A stretch of 64,000 nt of DNA from assembly GCA_017432445.1 (NCBI GenBank), contig JAFRJC010000088.1, forward strand, positions 1-64,000, in the 5' to 3' direction. The stretch comes from Eggerthellaceae bacterium (GTDB lineage Bacteria > Actinomycetota > Coriobacteriia > Coriobacteriales > Eggerthellaceae). Every line of letters starts with the position of its first letter. Position 1 is the first letter of the stretch. The notes below the pieces were generated by a model. The model was not told where the DNA came from. It made no database searches and saw nothing but the letters and a program-made list of their open reading frames with translations. This document shows, in pieces, positions 42,509-50,958 of this stretch. A program made the position numbers and the translations under genes.

Positions 42509-43270
42509 ATGCTCGACCAATTCTCACGCACCCAGCTGCTGCTCGGATCCGATGCGATGCAGGTGCTGTCGAATGCCCGCGTGGCGGTTTTCGGCCTGGG
42601 CGGAGTGGGCGGCACGGCCGCAGAAGCGTTGGCCCGTGCAGGCGTGGGCGCCCTCGACGTCATCGACCACGATCGCGTGAGCTTGACGAACGTGAACCGC
42701 CAGACGGTTGCCCTCACCTCGACAATCGGCCAGCTTAAAGCTGATGTCATGGCAAAACGCATCGCCGACATCAACCCCACATGCCACGTGACGGCGCACG
42801 CGTGCTTCTATCTGCCCGACACGGCTGACGAGCTGGACCTGGCGTTGTTCGACTACGTAATCGACGCCGTCGATACTGTCACGGCGAAATTGCTGCTGAT
42901 CGAGCGCGCACAGGCGACGGACGTACCCCTCATATCAAGCATGGGAACGGCCAACAAGCTCGACCCCACCGCGCTGAGAGTTGGCGACATCTACCAGACG
43001 TCGATCTGCCCGCTCGCCAAGATCATCCGCAAGGAGTGCCGCAAACGCGGCGTCAAGAAGCTGAAGGTCGTCTACTCGACCGAACCGGCATTACCGCCCT
43101 CGGACGAGGCGCAGGAAGCCTACCGCGAGCAAGCGCTCCAGACACCCGGGGCTTCCGCCGACAAGTTCGGCCGCGCCGGCGTGCCGGGCTCGGTCTCCTT
43201 CGTGCCTCCTGCAGCCGGCCTGATATTGGCTGGCGAGGTGGTGAAGGACCTCGTGGGAATTCGCCTATAA
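42509..43270 (+). CDS. tcdA: TcdA-like E1/ThiF-family tRNA threonylcarbamoyladenosine dehydratase
   Basis: 253 residues, the TcdA size. ATP-binding VAVFGLGGVGGTAAEALARAG (near residue 25), DHDRVSLTNVNRQ (near 52) and the AMP-binding D in YVIDAVDTVTAK (near 113) define a ThiF/MoeB-fold adenylating enzyme. TcdA cyclises t6A to ct6A at position 37 of ANN-decoding tRNAs. The motif ISSMGTANKLDPTALRVGDI is typical of TcdA. The start ATG 42509 is two bases after the stop of the asparagine-synthetase homologue, an unusual neighbour; translational coupling suggests joint expression. A role in peptide modification instead of tRNA is possible but unsupported. Confidence 0.88.
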   Translation: MLDQFSRTQLLLGSDAMQVLSNARVAVFGLGGVGGTAAEALARAGVGALDVIDHDRVSLTNVNRQTVALTSTIGQLKADVMAKRIADINPTCHVTAHACFYLPDTADELDLALFDYVIDAVDTVTAKLLLIERAQATDVPLISSMGTANKLDPTALRVGDIYQTSICPLAKIIRKECRKRGVKKLKVVYSTEPALPPSDEAQEAYREQALQTPGASADKFGRAGVPGSVSFVPPAAGLILAGEVVKDLVGIRL

Positions 43271-43271
43271 T
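43266..43271 (+). promoter_or_regulatory. -10 box before the second flavin split-barrel gene
   Basis: TATAAT overlaps the tcdA stop codon and lies 46 bases upstream of ATG 43318. No good -35 is seen; support is limited to the perfect hexamer and position. Confidence 0.35.
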
Positions 43272-43317
43272 GGCAAGTATCATCATGTGCAGATGTCAAA
43301 CGTGAAAGGAGAACACC

Positions 43318-43728
43318 ATGGCGATCATGTCCGCAGAAGTTCAGGAGCTCTTCAAGAAAGTCCCCGATGTCGTATTCAGCACAGCCCGCGCCGATGGTCA
43401 GCCCAATAGTTGCATCGTTGGTATGAAGACCGTCATCGACGACGAGACCGTGTACCTCTCCGACCAATTCTTCAAGAAGACGCTTGCCAACATCCAGGAG
43501 AACCCCAAGGTATCCATCGTCTTCTGGGAGGGCATCGAAGCCTACGAGCTGTACGGCACCGTCCGTTACGTCAACGAAGGCCCCGAGTTCGAGGCGCAGA
43601 AAGCCTGGGTCGACGCCGCATTCGAGAAAATGGGCAAGCCCATCAAGGCCAAGGGCGGCTGCTTCGTGCACATCGAGAGCGTGTTCTCGTCCAAACCCGG
43701 CCCGCAAGCTGGCGAGCAGCTCGCTTAA
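43318..43728 (+). CDS. Flavin split-barrel (pyridoxamine 5'-phosphate oxidase-like) protein
   Basis: 136 residues. Motifs DVVFSTARADGQPNSCIVGMK (residues about 18-38), VYLSDQFFKKTLANIQENPK and VSIVFWEGIEAYELYGTVRYV match the short FMN-binding pyridoxamine oxidase-like family. Biochemical role is open; flavin binding is probable. GAAAGGAGAACACC precedes ATG 43318; ATG 43327 is a possible alternative. It is followed by an isolated palindrome of the GATCAA family and a canonical terminator. It is unrelated in position to the similar-fold protein at 19374. Confidence 0.85.
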   Translation: MAIMSAEVQELFKKVPDVVFSTARADGQPNSCIVGMKTVIDDETVYLSDQFFKKTLANIQENPKVSIVFWEGIEAYELYGTVRYVNEGPEFEAQKAWVDAAFEKMGKPIKAKGGCFVHIESVFSSKPGPQAGEQLA

Positions 43729-43742
43729 ATTGCCCCATCAAA

Positions 43743-43790
43743 TCGATCAAACACCCCAGGAGCAATCAATCGCCCCTGGGGTAACTGATT
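43743..43790. repeat. GATCAA-CCCC palindrome, third copy
   Basis: ACCCCAGG and CCTGGGGT pair around AGCAATCAATCGCC, flanked by TCGATCAA and AACTGATT. The right half (CCCCTGGGGTAACTGAT) resembles the copy at 8050. It stands just before the terminator at 43818. Confidence 0.5.
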
Positions 43791-43817
43791 GCCAAACTCT
43801 TCAAACACGAAATCTCT

Positions 43818-43849
43818 GAAACGCCCGACACAATTGGGCGTTTCTTTTG
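43818..43849 (+). terminator. Rho-independent terminator
   Basis: Nine-base stem GAAACGCCC/GGGCGTTTC, loop GACACAATT, then TTTT. It ends the flavin-protein transcript before the Ldh2 gene. Confidence 0.85.
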
Positions 43850-43895
43850 CGCTACACTGACACAGTTTGAACAGTTCTTAACTTGGAGGCATGCA

Positions 43896-45026
43896 ATGGC
43901 ATACGTAACATGGAGCCTTGAAACCCTGGAGCGTTTCTGCACTGACGTGTTCGGAGCTTTCGGCTTCAGCGAAGAAGAGAGCAACCAGATAACCGACGTC
44001 TTGCTAACGGCCGACTTGTACGGCATCGAAAGCCACGGCATGCAGCGCATGGTGCGCTACCACAAGGGTCTCGAAAAAGGTCAGATCCACCTGGAAGCGC
44101 GCCCCGAAATCGCATTCGAAACACCCGTAAGCGCCGTAATCGACGGCCATTCCGGCATGGGCCAGCTCATCAGCGTGTTCGCAATGGACGAGGCCATCCG
44201 CAAGGCCGAGAGCACGGGCGTGGGCATCGTCACCATCCGCAACTCCAACCACTACGGTATCGCCGGCTACTACGCGCAGATGGCCGCAAAACGTGGGCTG
44301 ATCGGCCTTTCCTGCACAAACTCCGAAGCCATCATGGTGCCAACCTTCGGCCGCGAAGCCATGCTGGGCACCAACCCTATAGCAATTGCCGCACCCGCCG
44401 AGCCCTACCCCTTCCTGTTCGATGCCTCGACCACCGTCGTCACTCGCGGCAAGCTCGAGATGTACAACAAGATGGGAAAGCCACTGCCCGACGGCTGGGC
44501 GCTTGACGAAAACGGCGCACCAAGCAACGAGGCGCCGCGGGTGCTTGCCAACATCGTCGGCAAGAAAGGCGGCGGCATCATGCCTCTGGGCGGGGCGACG
44601 GAGCAGTTGGGCAGCCACAAGGGCTACGGTTGGGGTATGGTGGCTGAGCTGTTCAGCTCCATCTTGTCGCTGGGCGTCACGAGCAACGAATGCTGCACCT
44701 TCCCCGACAAGACAGGAATCTGCCACTGCTTCGCCGCCATCAACCCGGCAGCATTTGGCGATGCCGAGGCCATCAAGGCACATCTTTCCGACTACCTGTC
44801 AAAGCTCCGCGAAAGCGCGCTTGCCGAAGGCGCCGACCAAATCTACACCCACGGCCAGAAGGAAGTGCTCGCCGAGGCCGATCGCCGCGCCAACGGTATC
44901 CCCGTCAACGACGGCACTATGGTCGAACTGCTGGACCTGTGCCAATACCTTAACTTGGACTTCGCTTCTTACTTCCCCAGCTACGAACCACCCGCCGAGT
45001 TCGCCGGCTTCGCAGGCAACTATTAG
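43896..45026 (+). CDS. Ldh2/malate-L-lactate dehydrogenase family oxidoreductase
   Basis: 376 residues. The catalytic histidine is in DLYGIESHGMQRMVRYH (near residue 45). NAD-site elements include IVTIRNSNHYGIAGYYAQMAA (near 112) and PTFGREAMLGTNPIAIAAP (near 150). The family, distinct from classical LDH, uses NAD(P)+ with malate, L-lactate, ureidoglycolate or sulfolactate; substrate cannot be fixed by sequence. L-lactate is likely here because LctP permease and LutABC follow in the same direction. ATG 43896 follows TTGGAGGCATGCA. A 13-base hairpin ends the gene at 45045. Confidence 0.88.
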   Translation: MAYVTWSLETLERFCTDVFGAFGFSEEESNQITDVLLTADLYGIESHGMQRMVRYHKGLEKGQIHLEARPEIAFETPVSAVIDGHSGMGQLISVFAMDEAIRKAESTGVGIVTIRNSNHYGIAGYYAQMAAKRGLIGLSCTNSEAIMVPTFGREAMLGTNPIAIAAPAEPYPFLFDASTTVVTRGKLEMYNKMGKPLPDGWALDENGAPSNEAPRVLANIVGKKGGGIMPLGGATEQLGSHKGYGWGMVAELFSSILSLGVTSNECCTFPDKTGICHCFAAINPAAFGDAEAIKAHLSDYLSKLRESALAEGADQIYTHGQKEVLAEADRRANGIPVNDGTMVELLDLCQYLNLDFASYFPSYEPPAEFAGFAGNY

Positions 45027-45044
45027 TCAGTGTAAAACCTCGTT

Positions 45045-45071
45045 GGGAAGGGGTGCCAGGCACCCCTTCCC
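45045..45071 (+). terminator. Hairpin after the Ldh2 gene
   Basis: Perfect 13-base stem GGGAAGGGGTGCC and its complement around one A. GGTGCCAGGCACC palindromes of this type recur in many genomes. No T-run follows, so termination may be partial. Confidence 0.6.
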
Positions 45072-45285
45072 GCCCAAACAACTCTGAGAATTTGCGTCAT
45101 TTACGCCTGAAAATACCGCCTGCCTAAAACTTTGTCTCTAACGGCAAACGCATCCCAAATCAAACCAATCTTTCTCGTACAATTGCACAAACGGAGTTTG
45201 GAGGCTCCGTTGCGCCTCATAGGCGTTCGGTACGTGTTTCGTCTTGGCTTTTAAGCCGCGAAGCATTCGAATTGAAGGGGAAAGC

Positions 45286-46962
45286 ATGTTCCAAGCACTA
45301 CTGGACCCGGTAGCGGGCAGCCTAGGGCTTTCGGCTCTGGTGGCGTGCATACCGCTGGTCACCTTTTTCATCATGTTGCTCGGCGTCAAAGCCAAGGCAC
45401 ACGTTTCGGCGGTCGTCGCCCTCGTCGTGGCAATTACGGTCGCAGTGCTCGGGTTCCAGATGCCGGCGTGGCTTGCATTCGTGTCTGCCACCCAAGGCGC
45501 TGCGTTCGGCGCCTTCCCCATCGTGTTCATCATCTGCATGGCCGTGTGGTTCTACGAGGTCACGGTCGTGTCCGGCCGCTCTGAAGACCTGCGCAAGTTC
45601 TTCGACCAGGTCGGCGGCGGCGACATCCGCATCCAAGCCATGATGATCGCCTTCTGCTTCGGCGGCCTTCTCGAGGCCCTCGCCGGCTTCGGCGCGCCTA
45701 TCGCGGTTACCGCTACCATGATCCTGGCCTTGGGCGTCAAGCCCAAGAAGGCGGCACTGACCGTCCTGCTGGCCAACACCGCACCTGTTGCCTACGGCGC
45801 CGTTGCAACGCCGATCACCACGGCCGGCAACATGGTCGCCAGCATCACGGGCGACGCGGCGGCCACTGCCACGCACGTCGCCGCCATCGTCGGTTACCAG
45901 GCACCCCTGTTCGCCGTGTTCGTACCCTTCCTGCTCGTCATCATCCTCGACGGCAAGCAGGGCGCGAAGGACTGCGTCGTGCCCGCTTTCGTGGTGGGCA
46001 TCTGCTTCGCCATCACCCAGTGGTGGTGCTCCAACCACTTCGCCTACGAGCTCACCGACGTCATCGCCTCGCTCGTCGGCATGATCGCCTGCGTGGCCTT
46101 CATGAAGGTCTGGAAGCCGAAGGGCGTCGACGGCGTACGCGAGCGCTTTGGCTTGCCGCCCCGCGCCGAGTCTGGCGAATCCGACCTCAACGCCGGCCGC
46201 ACCTTCATGGCGCTCGTTCCCTACCTCATCGTCGTGGTCGTGTTCGGCATCTGCAAGCTGGGCATCCCCGACATCCTCGCCCAGACCGACGTCAAGATTC
46301 CCTGGCCGGTCATTTCGGGCGGAACGATTCTGAGCGCTGCCGGCATAGACCCTGGCACCACGTTCAACCTCAACTTGCTCTCCACGCCTGGCACCATGTT
46401 GCTGTTTGCGGGCCTCATTTCTGCAATGGTGTACACGCTTAACACCGAGAACGGCCGCTACAAGATGACCATGGGCGCCGCCGTCAGGGCCATCGGCTCC
46501 ACGTTCTACAAGATGCGCTTCTCGGCGCTGACCATCGTGCTCGTGCTCTCGCTGGCCTATGTCATGAACTTCAGCGGCCAGACGATCTGCATCGGCGAGT
46601 TCCTCTCGGGCTCTGGCCCCATCTTCCCGGTAATCTCCCCCACGCTCGGCTGGGTGGGCACTGCAGTAACCGGTTCTGACACCAGCGCGAACGCCCTGTT
46701 CGCCGGCCTGCAGTACTCGGCCGCCATGGCCAACCCGGCACTGCAGAACGTCACCCCCGACCTGTTCCTGGCCGCCAACACCATGGGCGGCGTCGTGGGC
46801 AAGATGATCAGCCCGCAGTCGCTGGCCATCGCCGCTGTCGCCACGCAGGTCCGCGAGGCCGACATCATGAAGGAAGTCCTCCCCTGGTCGGTCGCCTTCC
46901 TCGTACTGCTCTGCTTGCTCGTGGGCGCGCAATCCACCGTGCTCGCCTTCATCCTGCCGTAA
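45286..46962 (+). CDS. lctP: L-lactate permease, LctP family
   Basis: 558 residues from ATG 45286, preceded by GAAGGGGAAAGC; an in-frame ATG at 45244 has no ribosome site. Twelve or more hydrophobic helices. LctP signatures include CFGGLLEALAGFGAPIAVTA (near residue 125), LANTAPVAYGAVATPI (near 163) and FLSGSGPIFPVISPTLGWVG (near 444). It imports lactate or glycolate with protons. The 259-base gap upstream contains the hairpin at 45045 and a weak dyad around GGAGTTTGGAGGCTCC (45194-45209). It lies between the Ldh2 gene and lutABC, forming a lactate module. Confidence 0.93.
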   Translation: MFQALLDPVAGSLGLSALVACIPLVTFFIMLLGVKAKAHVSAVVALVVAITVAVLGFQMPAWLAFVSATQGAAFGAFPIVFIICMAVWFYEVTVVSGRSEDLRKFFDQVGGGDIRIQAMMIAFCFGGLLEALAGFGAPIAVTATMILALGVKPKKAALTVLLANTAPVAYGAVATPITTAGNMVASITGDAAATATHVAAIVGYQAPLFAVFVPFLLVIILDGKQGAKDCVVPAFVVGICFAITQWWCSNHFAYELTDVIASLVGMIACVAFMKVWKPKGVDGVRERFGLPPRAESGESDLNAGRTFMALVPYLIVVVVFGICKLGIPDILAQTDVKIPWPVISGGTILSAAGIDPGTTFNLNLLSTPGTMLLFAGLISAMVYTLNTENGRYKMTMGAAVRAIGSTFYKMRFSALTIVLVLSLAYVMNFSGQTICIGEFLSGSGPIFPVISPTLGWVGTAVTGSDTSANALFAGLQYSAAMANPALQNVTPDLFLAANTMGGVVGKMISPQSLAIAAVATQVREADIMKEVLPWSVAFLVLLCLLVGAQSTVLAFILP

Positions 46963-46971
46963 AGCGCAAAC

Positions 46972-47004
46972 GATGCGCGGGAGGGCTCGTCCCTCCCGCG
47001 CATC
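46972..47004 (+). terminator. Terminator after lctP
   Basis: 14-base perfect stem (arm GATGCGCGGGAGGG) with loop CTCGT, followed by GAATCATTT. It separates lctP from lutABC, which has its own -10 box. Confidence 0.75.
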
Positions 47005-47065
47005 GAATCATTTGGAAGCGATTATCAGTGGATTGCCCTCCGGTAACCAGTGGCCGCTCTGCGGC

Positions 47066-47071
47066 TATAAT
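47066..47071 (+). promoter_or_regulatory. -10 box of lutABC
   Basis: A perfect TATAAT lies 58 bases before ATG 47129, after the lctP terminator. A convincing -35 is not seen, which may mean that an activator is needed. Confidence 0.45.
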
Positions 47072-47128
47072 CACATTTAAGCTTGGAATGCAAACTGCTA
47101 AGGGATAAGAAGAAGAGAAAGGGGCCGT

Positions 47129-47875
47129 ATGAAAGTTGCATTCTTCCCGGGATGCATGGTCGACATGATCTACCCGGAAATCGGCATTGCCGCCGTGAAT
47201 GTCCTGGAGCGTCTCGGCTGCGACGTCGAGATGCCCGACGACCAGATCTGCTGCGGTCAGGGCCTGATCAATTCGGGCTACCGCAAGGAAAACGCCACCG
47301 TGGCGAGAATGATTGTCGACGCGTACGAGACCAGCGAATACGACACGATCGTCTCGCTGACTGGCTCGTGCATGAACGCCATAGTCAATGACTATCCGAT
47401 CGTGTTCAAGGACGACCCCGTCTACCTCGAGCGCACCCGCAAGCTCGGCGAGCGCTTCTTCGAGTTCACGGACTTCATCGTCAACCACCTCGGCGTCACT
47501 GACGTAGGCGCCAGCTTCCATCACTCGGTGACCTACCACAAGAGCTGCCACGTCACGCGTCTTCTCGGTATCGTCGAGCCGCCGCTGCAGCTCCTGCAGG
47601 CGGTTGAGGGTCTTGAGTATCGCGAGATGGAGCATGCCGACCGTTGCTGCGGCTTCGGTGGAACGTTCTCGTTCAAGCAGCCCGAAATCGCCGGCGAAGT
47701 GGTCTACGAGAAATGCCGCACCATCATCGAGACCGGCGCCGACGTCATCTGCGGCGCAGACGTGCCATGCCTGATGAACATCAAGGGCGCGCTGTCCCGT
47801 ATGCGTTCCGACGGCAGGCTTGACCGCGACATCCGCGTCATGCACATCGCCCAGATCCTGGATGCGAGGGAGTAG
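47129..47875 (+). CDS. lutA: Lactate utilization protein LutA (CCG iron-sulfur)
   Basis: 248 residues. Two CCG units: FFPGCMVDMIYPEIG with QICCGQGLI (residues 6-52), and YHKSCHVTRLLGI with RCCGFGGTFSFKQP plus ADVPCLMNIKG. In LutABC these subunits form an NAD-independent L-lactate oxidising complex that yields pyruvate. GAGAAAGGGGCCGT precedes ATG 47129. LutB begins two bases after the stop. The set follows LctP, as in other bacteria that grow on lactate. Electron acceptor in this anaerobe is not shown and could be a quinone, a flavoprotein or the CCG/FAD pair elsewhere in the window. Confidence 0.93.
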   Translation: MKVAFFPGCMVDMIYPEIGIAAVNVLERLGCDVEMPDDQICCGQGLINSGYRKENATVARMIVDAYETSEYDTIVSLTGSCMNAIVNDYPIVFKDDPVYLERTRKLGERFFEFTDFIVNHLGVTDVGASFHHSVTYHKSCHVTRLLGIVEPPLQLLQAVEGLEYREMEHADRCCGFGGTFSFKQPEIAGEVVYEKCRTIIETGADVICGADVPCLMNIKGALSRMRSDGRLDRDIRVMHIAQILDARE

Positions 47876-47877
47876 CC

Positions 47878-49338
47878 ATGTCAATCCTATACAACACTGA
47901 CAAAACCCTGCGCGAGCGCGTGTCCGACTGCCTTGAAGACGACTTCAAGCACAATGCGATTCGCACCGCCCAGGAAGTTTTCTACGTCAAGCGCGGCGAG
48001 CTCGTGGAAGAAATGGGTGACGGCTGGCAACAGCTGCGCCTGCATTCCATGGAAGTTCGCAACCACGTAACCGAGAATCTCGACTACTACGTCAAGCAGT
48101 TCGCAACCAACGCCGAAGCCAACGGCTGCGTCATGCACTACGCTCCCACCGGCGACGACGCTCTGTGGGAGGTGCTCGACATCTTCGAGAAGCACGGCGC
48201 AACCTACGCCGTCAAGTCCAAGAGCATGATGACCGAGGAAGTCGGCCTCAACGAGGTGCTCGAGAACGCCGGCATCAAGATCACCGAGACCGACTGCGCC
48301 GAGAACATCCTGCAGACTGCTGAGTCCAAGCCTTCGCATATCGTCGTCCCGGCACTGCACTTCAACCGCGACGCCATCGCCGACATCTACCGCGAGAAGC
48401 GCGGCTACACCGGCTCGTCTGTTCCCGAGGAGATTACGCACTTCCTGCGCAAGATCCTGCGCGACGAGTTCATGGAAGCCGAAGTCGGTATTCGCGGCTG
48501 CAATTTCGCCGTAGCCTCCACCGGCTCGGTGACGCTGGTCACCAACGAGGGCAACGGGCGCATGGTCGACTCGTTCCCCAAGGTCCAGATCGTCTTCGTG
48601 GGCATCGACCGCATCATCCCCGACCTCGAAGCGCTCGACACCATGCTGGCTCTGCTGCCGCGTAGCGCAGTCGGCGCCAAGATGACGGCGTACTTCAGCC
48701 TCGACAGCGGTCCGCGCGGCGCGGGCGAGGTCGACGGTCCCGAGGAAGTGCACATCATCCTCATGGACAACGGCCGCCACACGCTGGCCAACTCCGAGTT
48801 CAAGGACATGCTGCGCTGCATGCGCTGCGGCGCCTGCCTCAACATCTGCCCGGTGTATCGTCACATCACCGGCCACGGCTACGGTTCGATTTATCCCGGC
48901 CCCATGGGCATCGTTCTCACGGCCGGCTTAGCTGGTTACGACCAGATCGACACCATGGCCTTCGCCTGCTCGCTGTGCGGCGCTTGCGCCGAGCACTGCC
49001 CAGTGGGCATCCCCATCCACGACCTCATCCGCCAGCATCGCATGAACATCGTCGAACAGGGCAAGAACCACGCCGTAGAGGTGCCCATCTTCAAGGGCCT
49101 GGAGCTGTTCTGGTCCAACAAGCCCATTTACCTGGCCGCCATGAAGGCCGGACGTCCCGTCATGAAGGCAATCGCCCGCGGCGAGGACGCGCTCGACGAG
49201 AACAGCGTCTGGATCCCGGTCGTCAAGGGCTGGACGTCCACCCGCGACTTCGACGTTCTCTCCGAGACCCGCTTCCGCACTTGGTTCAAGGAGCACAAGA
49301 AAGAACAAGCTAAAAACGGGAAAGGTGGTGAGCAGTAA
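47878..49338 (+). CDS. lutB: Lactate utilization protein LutB (LUD domain plus two 4Fe-4S)
   Basis: 486 residues. The LUD domain covers residues about 60-300: AVKSKSMMTEEVGLNEVLE, GCNFAVASTGSVTLVTNEGNG and PRGAGEVDGPEEVHIILMD. Two ferredoxin motifs follow: CMRCGACLNICPVYRHITG near residue 318 and CSLCGACAEHCPVGIP near residue 364. It is the central electron-carrying subunit of the lactate oxidase complex. Stop overlaps the lutC start by one base. Length and domain order are as in Bacillus subtilis LutB and LldF proteins. Confidence 0.94.
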   Translation: MSILYNTDKTLRERVSDCLEDDFKHNAIRTAQEVFYVKRGELVEEMGDGWQQLRLHSMEVRNHVTENLDYYVKQFATNAEANGCVMHYAPTGDDALWEVLDIFEKHGATYAVKSKSMMTEEVGLNEVLENAGIKITETDCAENILQTAESKPSHIVVPALHFNRDAIADIYREKRGYTGSSVPEEITHFLRKILRDEFMEAEVGIRGCNFAVASTGSVTLVTNEGNGRMVDSFPKVQIVFVGIDRIIPDLEALDTMLALLPRSAVGAKMTAYFSLDSGPRGAGEVDGPEEVHIILMDNGRHTLANSEFKDMLRCMRCGACLNICPVYRHITGHGYGSIYPGPMGIVLTAGLAGYDQIDTMAFACSLCGACAEHCPVGIPIHDLIRQHRMNIVEQGKNHAVEVPIFKGLELFWSNKPIYLAAMKAGRPVMKAIARGEDALDENSVWIPVVKGWTSTRDFDVLSETRFRTWFKEHKKEQAKNGKGGEQ

Positions 49339-50045
49339 TGGCATTGGGTAACAAGACGCTCGACGACCTGCTGGGTCCCATCTCCGAACAGCTCGGACGC
49401 AAAGACGTAGCCGTTGCCATTAAAGTGCCCGAATGGGAATTCAAGGCACAGCGCGTAACCGACGGACTCTCGGCTGCACAGCTGGTCGATCTGTTCGAAA
49501 GCGAAGCCGCCAAGATCCGCGTTCAGGCCAAGCGTTGCGCCAAGGCCGATCTCGCCAAGGCCATCGCCGAGATCGTCGGCGCAGGCGAACCCGAAACCGG
49601 CGAGGCATGCACCGTCGTGTGCGCCGACGAGGAAGCGTTTGCCGAAGCTGGGCTCTATGACGCCCTGAAGGCCTGCGATAAGGTCACCGACGTACACGTT
49701 TGGGACGAGGCCGTCGGAGACGCGAACGTGCAGAAGGCACGTTACGCCACTTACGGCGTAACCTACGCAAAGGCCGGCATCGCCGAGTCCGCCACGATCG
49801 TGCAGCCGACCTATCCGAAGTGCGGACGTGCCATCAGCTTGCTGCCGCTCGTGCACATCGCCGTGGTCGACGCGGCTACCATCGTCCCCACGATGCTCGA
49901 GGTCATGCAGTCCTATGCCGCAGACGAGAAGCTCCCCTCGCAGGTCTGCTTCATCAGCGGCCCCTCCGCCACCGCCGACATCGAGCTCGTGCGCGTGGAA
50001 GGCGTTCATGGCCCCATGTACGTGCACTACGTCATTGTGGAATAG
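49338..50045 (+). CDS. lutC: Lactate utilization protein LutC (LUD domain)
   Basis: 235 residues with a LUD/YkgG-type domain: TYGVTYAKAGIAESATIVQ, RAISLLPLVHIAVVD and FISGPSATADIELVRVEGVHGP near the end, the last being the family signature. It completes LutABC; translation is coupled to lutB through the shared A of TAATG. GGTGGTGAGC supplies the ribosome site. A strong terminator follows. The N-terminal 95 residues are helical and less conserved. Confidence 0.9.
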   Translation: MALGNKTLDDLLGPISEQLGRKDVAVAIKVPEWEFKAQRVTDGLSAAQLVDLFESEAAKIRVQAKRCAKADLAKAIAEIVGAGEPETGEACTVVCADEEAFAEAGLYDALKACDKVTDVHVWDEAVGDANVQKARYATYGVTYAKAGIAESATIVQPTYPKCGRAISLLPLVHIAVVDAATIVPTMLEVMQSYAADEKLPSQVCFISGPSATADIELVRVEGVHGPMYVHYVIVE

Positions 50046-50078
50046 CGCATAGGCGTCAAGCCCCATCAACGTACGAGA

Positions 50079-50112
50079 AGGCGCCGCCCAGATGGGCGGC
50101 GCCTCGCTTTTG
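50079..50112 (+). terminator. Terminator of lutABC
   Basis: Stem AGGCGCCGCCCA with TGGGCGGCGCCT, very short loop, then CGCTTTTGCTCTTTCT. Confidence 0.85.
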
Positions 50113-50165
50113 CTCTTTCTCTCGCCATCGAAGAGGGCTGTCCCCCAGTAATGGCGAGATGCTTA

Positions 50166-50657
50166 TTAGGCCTGGATTTCGTCCTCGCCAGGATACTCGT
50201 CGTAGTTGACGCCTTCGATTGCTTCGGGGCGCACGACCAGCACGTCGCACTTCATGTTGCGGACCAGCTGCGTCGAAACGCTGCCCACGAACGCGTACTT
50301 GATATTGGAAAGACCGCGTACGCCGCAGATGACCAAATCGGGGTTGAACGGCTCGATCATAGACTCGAGCGTGTCGGCAACGCTGCCCACAGCCACCTTC
50401 AGCTCCACCGAAGGAATGCATTCGTCTTTTGCGGAACGCCTGAAATAGCGGCCCAGGGCAGTTTGGATAGCTTCCTTCTGAGTCTCGACGATGCCCTCAT
50501 CGCCGATGCCGGCCGTATTGAACGCCGTCGAATCGATGACATTGCCGAAGAGCACGTCGGAGTTGTTGTCGTGCGCAATCGAGAGCGTGCGGCGGCAAAC
50601 CGCTTCCTGAGTGTTCCCACCATCGAGAGCTGCGAAAATCCTGCTATAACGTGCCAT
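50166..50657 (-). CDS. Universal stress protein (UspA family)
   Basis: 163 residues. The ATP-binding G-x2-G-x9-G-S/T pattern is present in GVRGLSNIKYAFVGSVSTQL near residue 128. The N-terminal strand reads RYSRIFAALDGGNTQEAV. It is a cytoplasmic dimer that binds nucleotides and accumulates under stress. It is monocistronic and convergent with lutABC. A short dyad (CTGCGTCG/CGACGCAG, 50695-50714) lies in its leader and a TACAAT box (50745-50740, minus) further up. Confidence 0.9.
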   Translation of the reverse strand: MARYSRIFAALDGGNTQEAVCRRTLSIAHDNNSDVLFGNVIDSTAFNTAGIGDEGIVETQKEAIQTALGRYFRRSAKDECIPSVELKVAVGSVADTLESMIEPFNPDLVICGVRGLSNIKYAFVGSVSTQLVRNMKCDVLVVRPEAIEGVNYDEYPGEDEIQA

Positions 50658-50958
50658 GGCGCCTTTCCTTTCCGTTCTTGCCTAGGGCGTTCATCTGCGT
50701 CGACTTCGACGCAGGATGTTCAAAAAAACCAACACCGTTATTGTATTTCAAGAACCCAGTTTAGAAAACTACAAGCCAGGATTGCGGTAGCTAGCATGGC
50801 GTATTGTGTTGCTTTTCTTGGGCCGCCCAGACGGGATGTCGACAAAGAAGGATGGCCGAAAAGAAACGCATCGTAACCTCGCGCTCGTTTCAGGGCGAAT
50901 TCAGATTTGCTGGATAGGATGTCGCCGACAGCAGGAAACAACGCAAAGGAGTAATTTC
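50658..50958. other. Divergent intergenic region, usp / Cthe_2159-like lipoprotein
   Basis: 301 bases. It holds an eight-base stem hairpin with ACTT loop (50695-50714) in the usp leader, a likely usp -10 TACAAT on the minus strand at 50745-50740, and an A-run at 50722-50728. On the plus side AAAGGAG (50945-50951) serves the next gene. I see no riboswitch or coding signal. Confidence 0.5.

Noticed and set aside
45322-46932. 536-codon open frame antisense to lctP
   Set aside because: It mirrors the permease codons (Asp/Glu/Arg/His-rich, no fold), and the plus strand encodes a clear LctP with a ribosome site.
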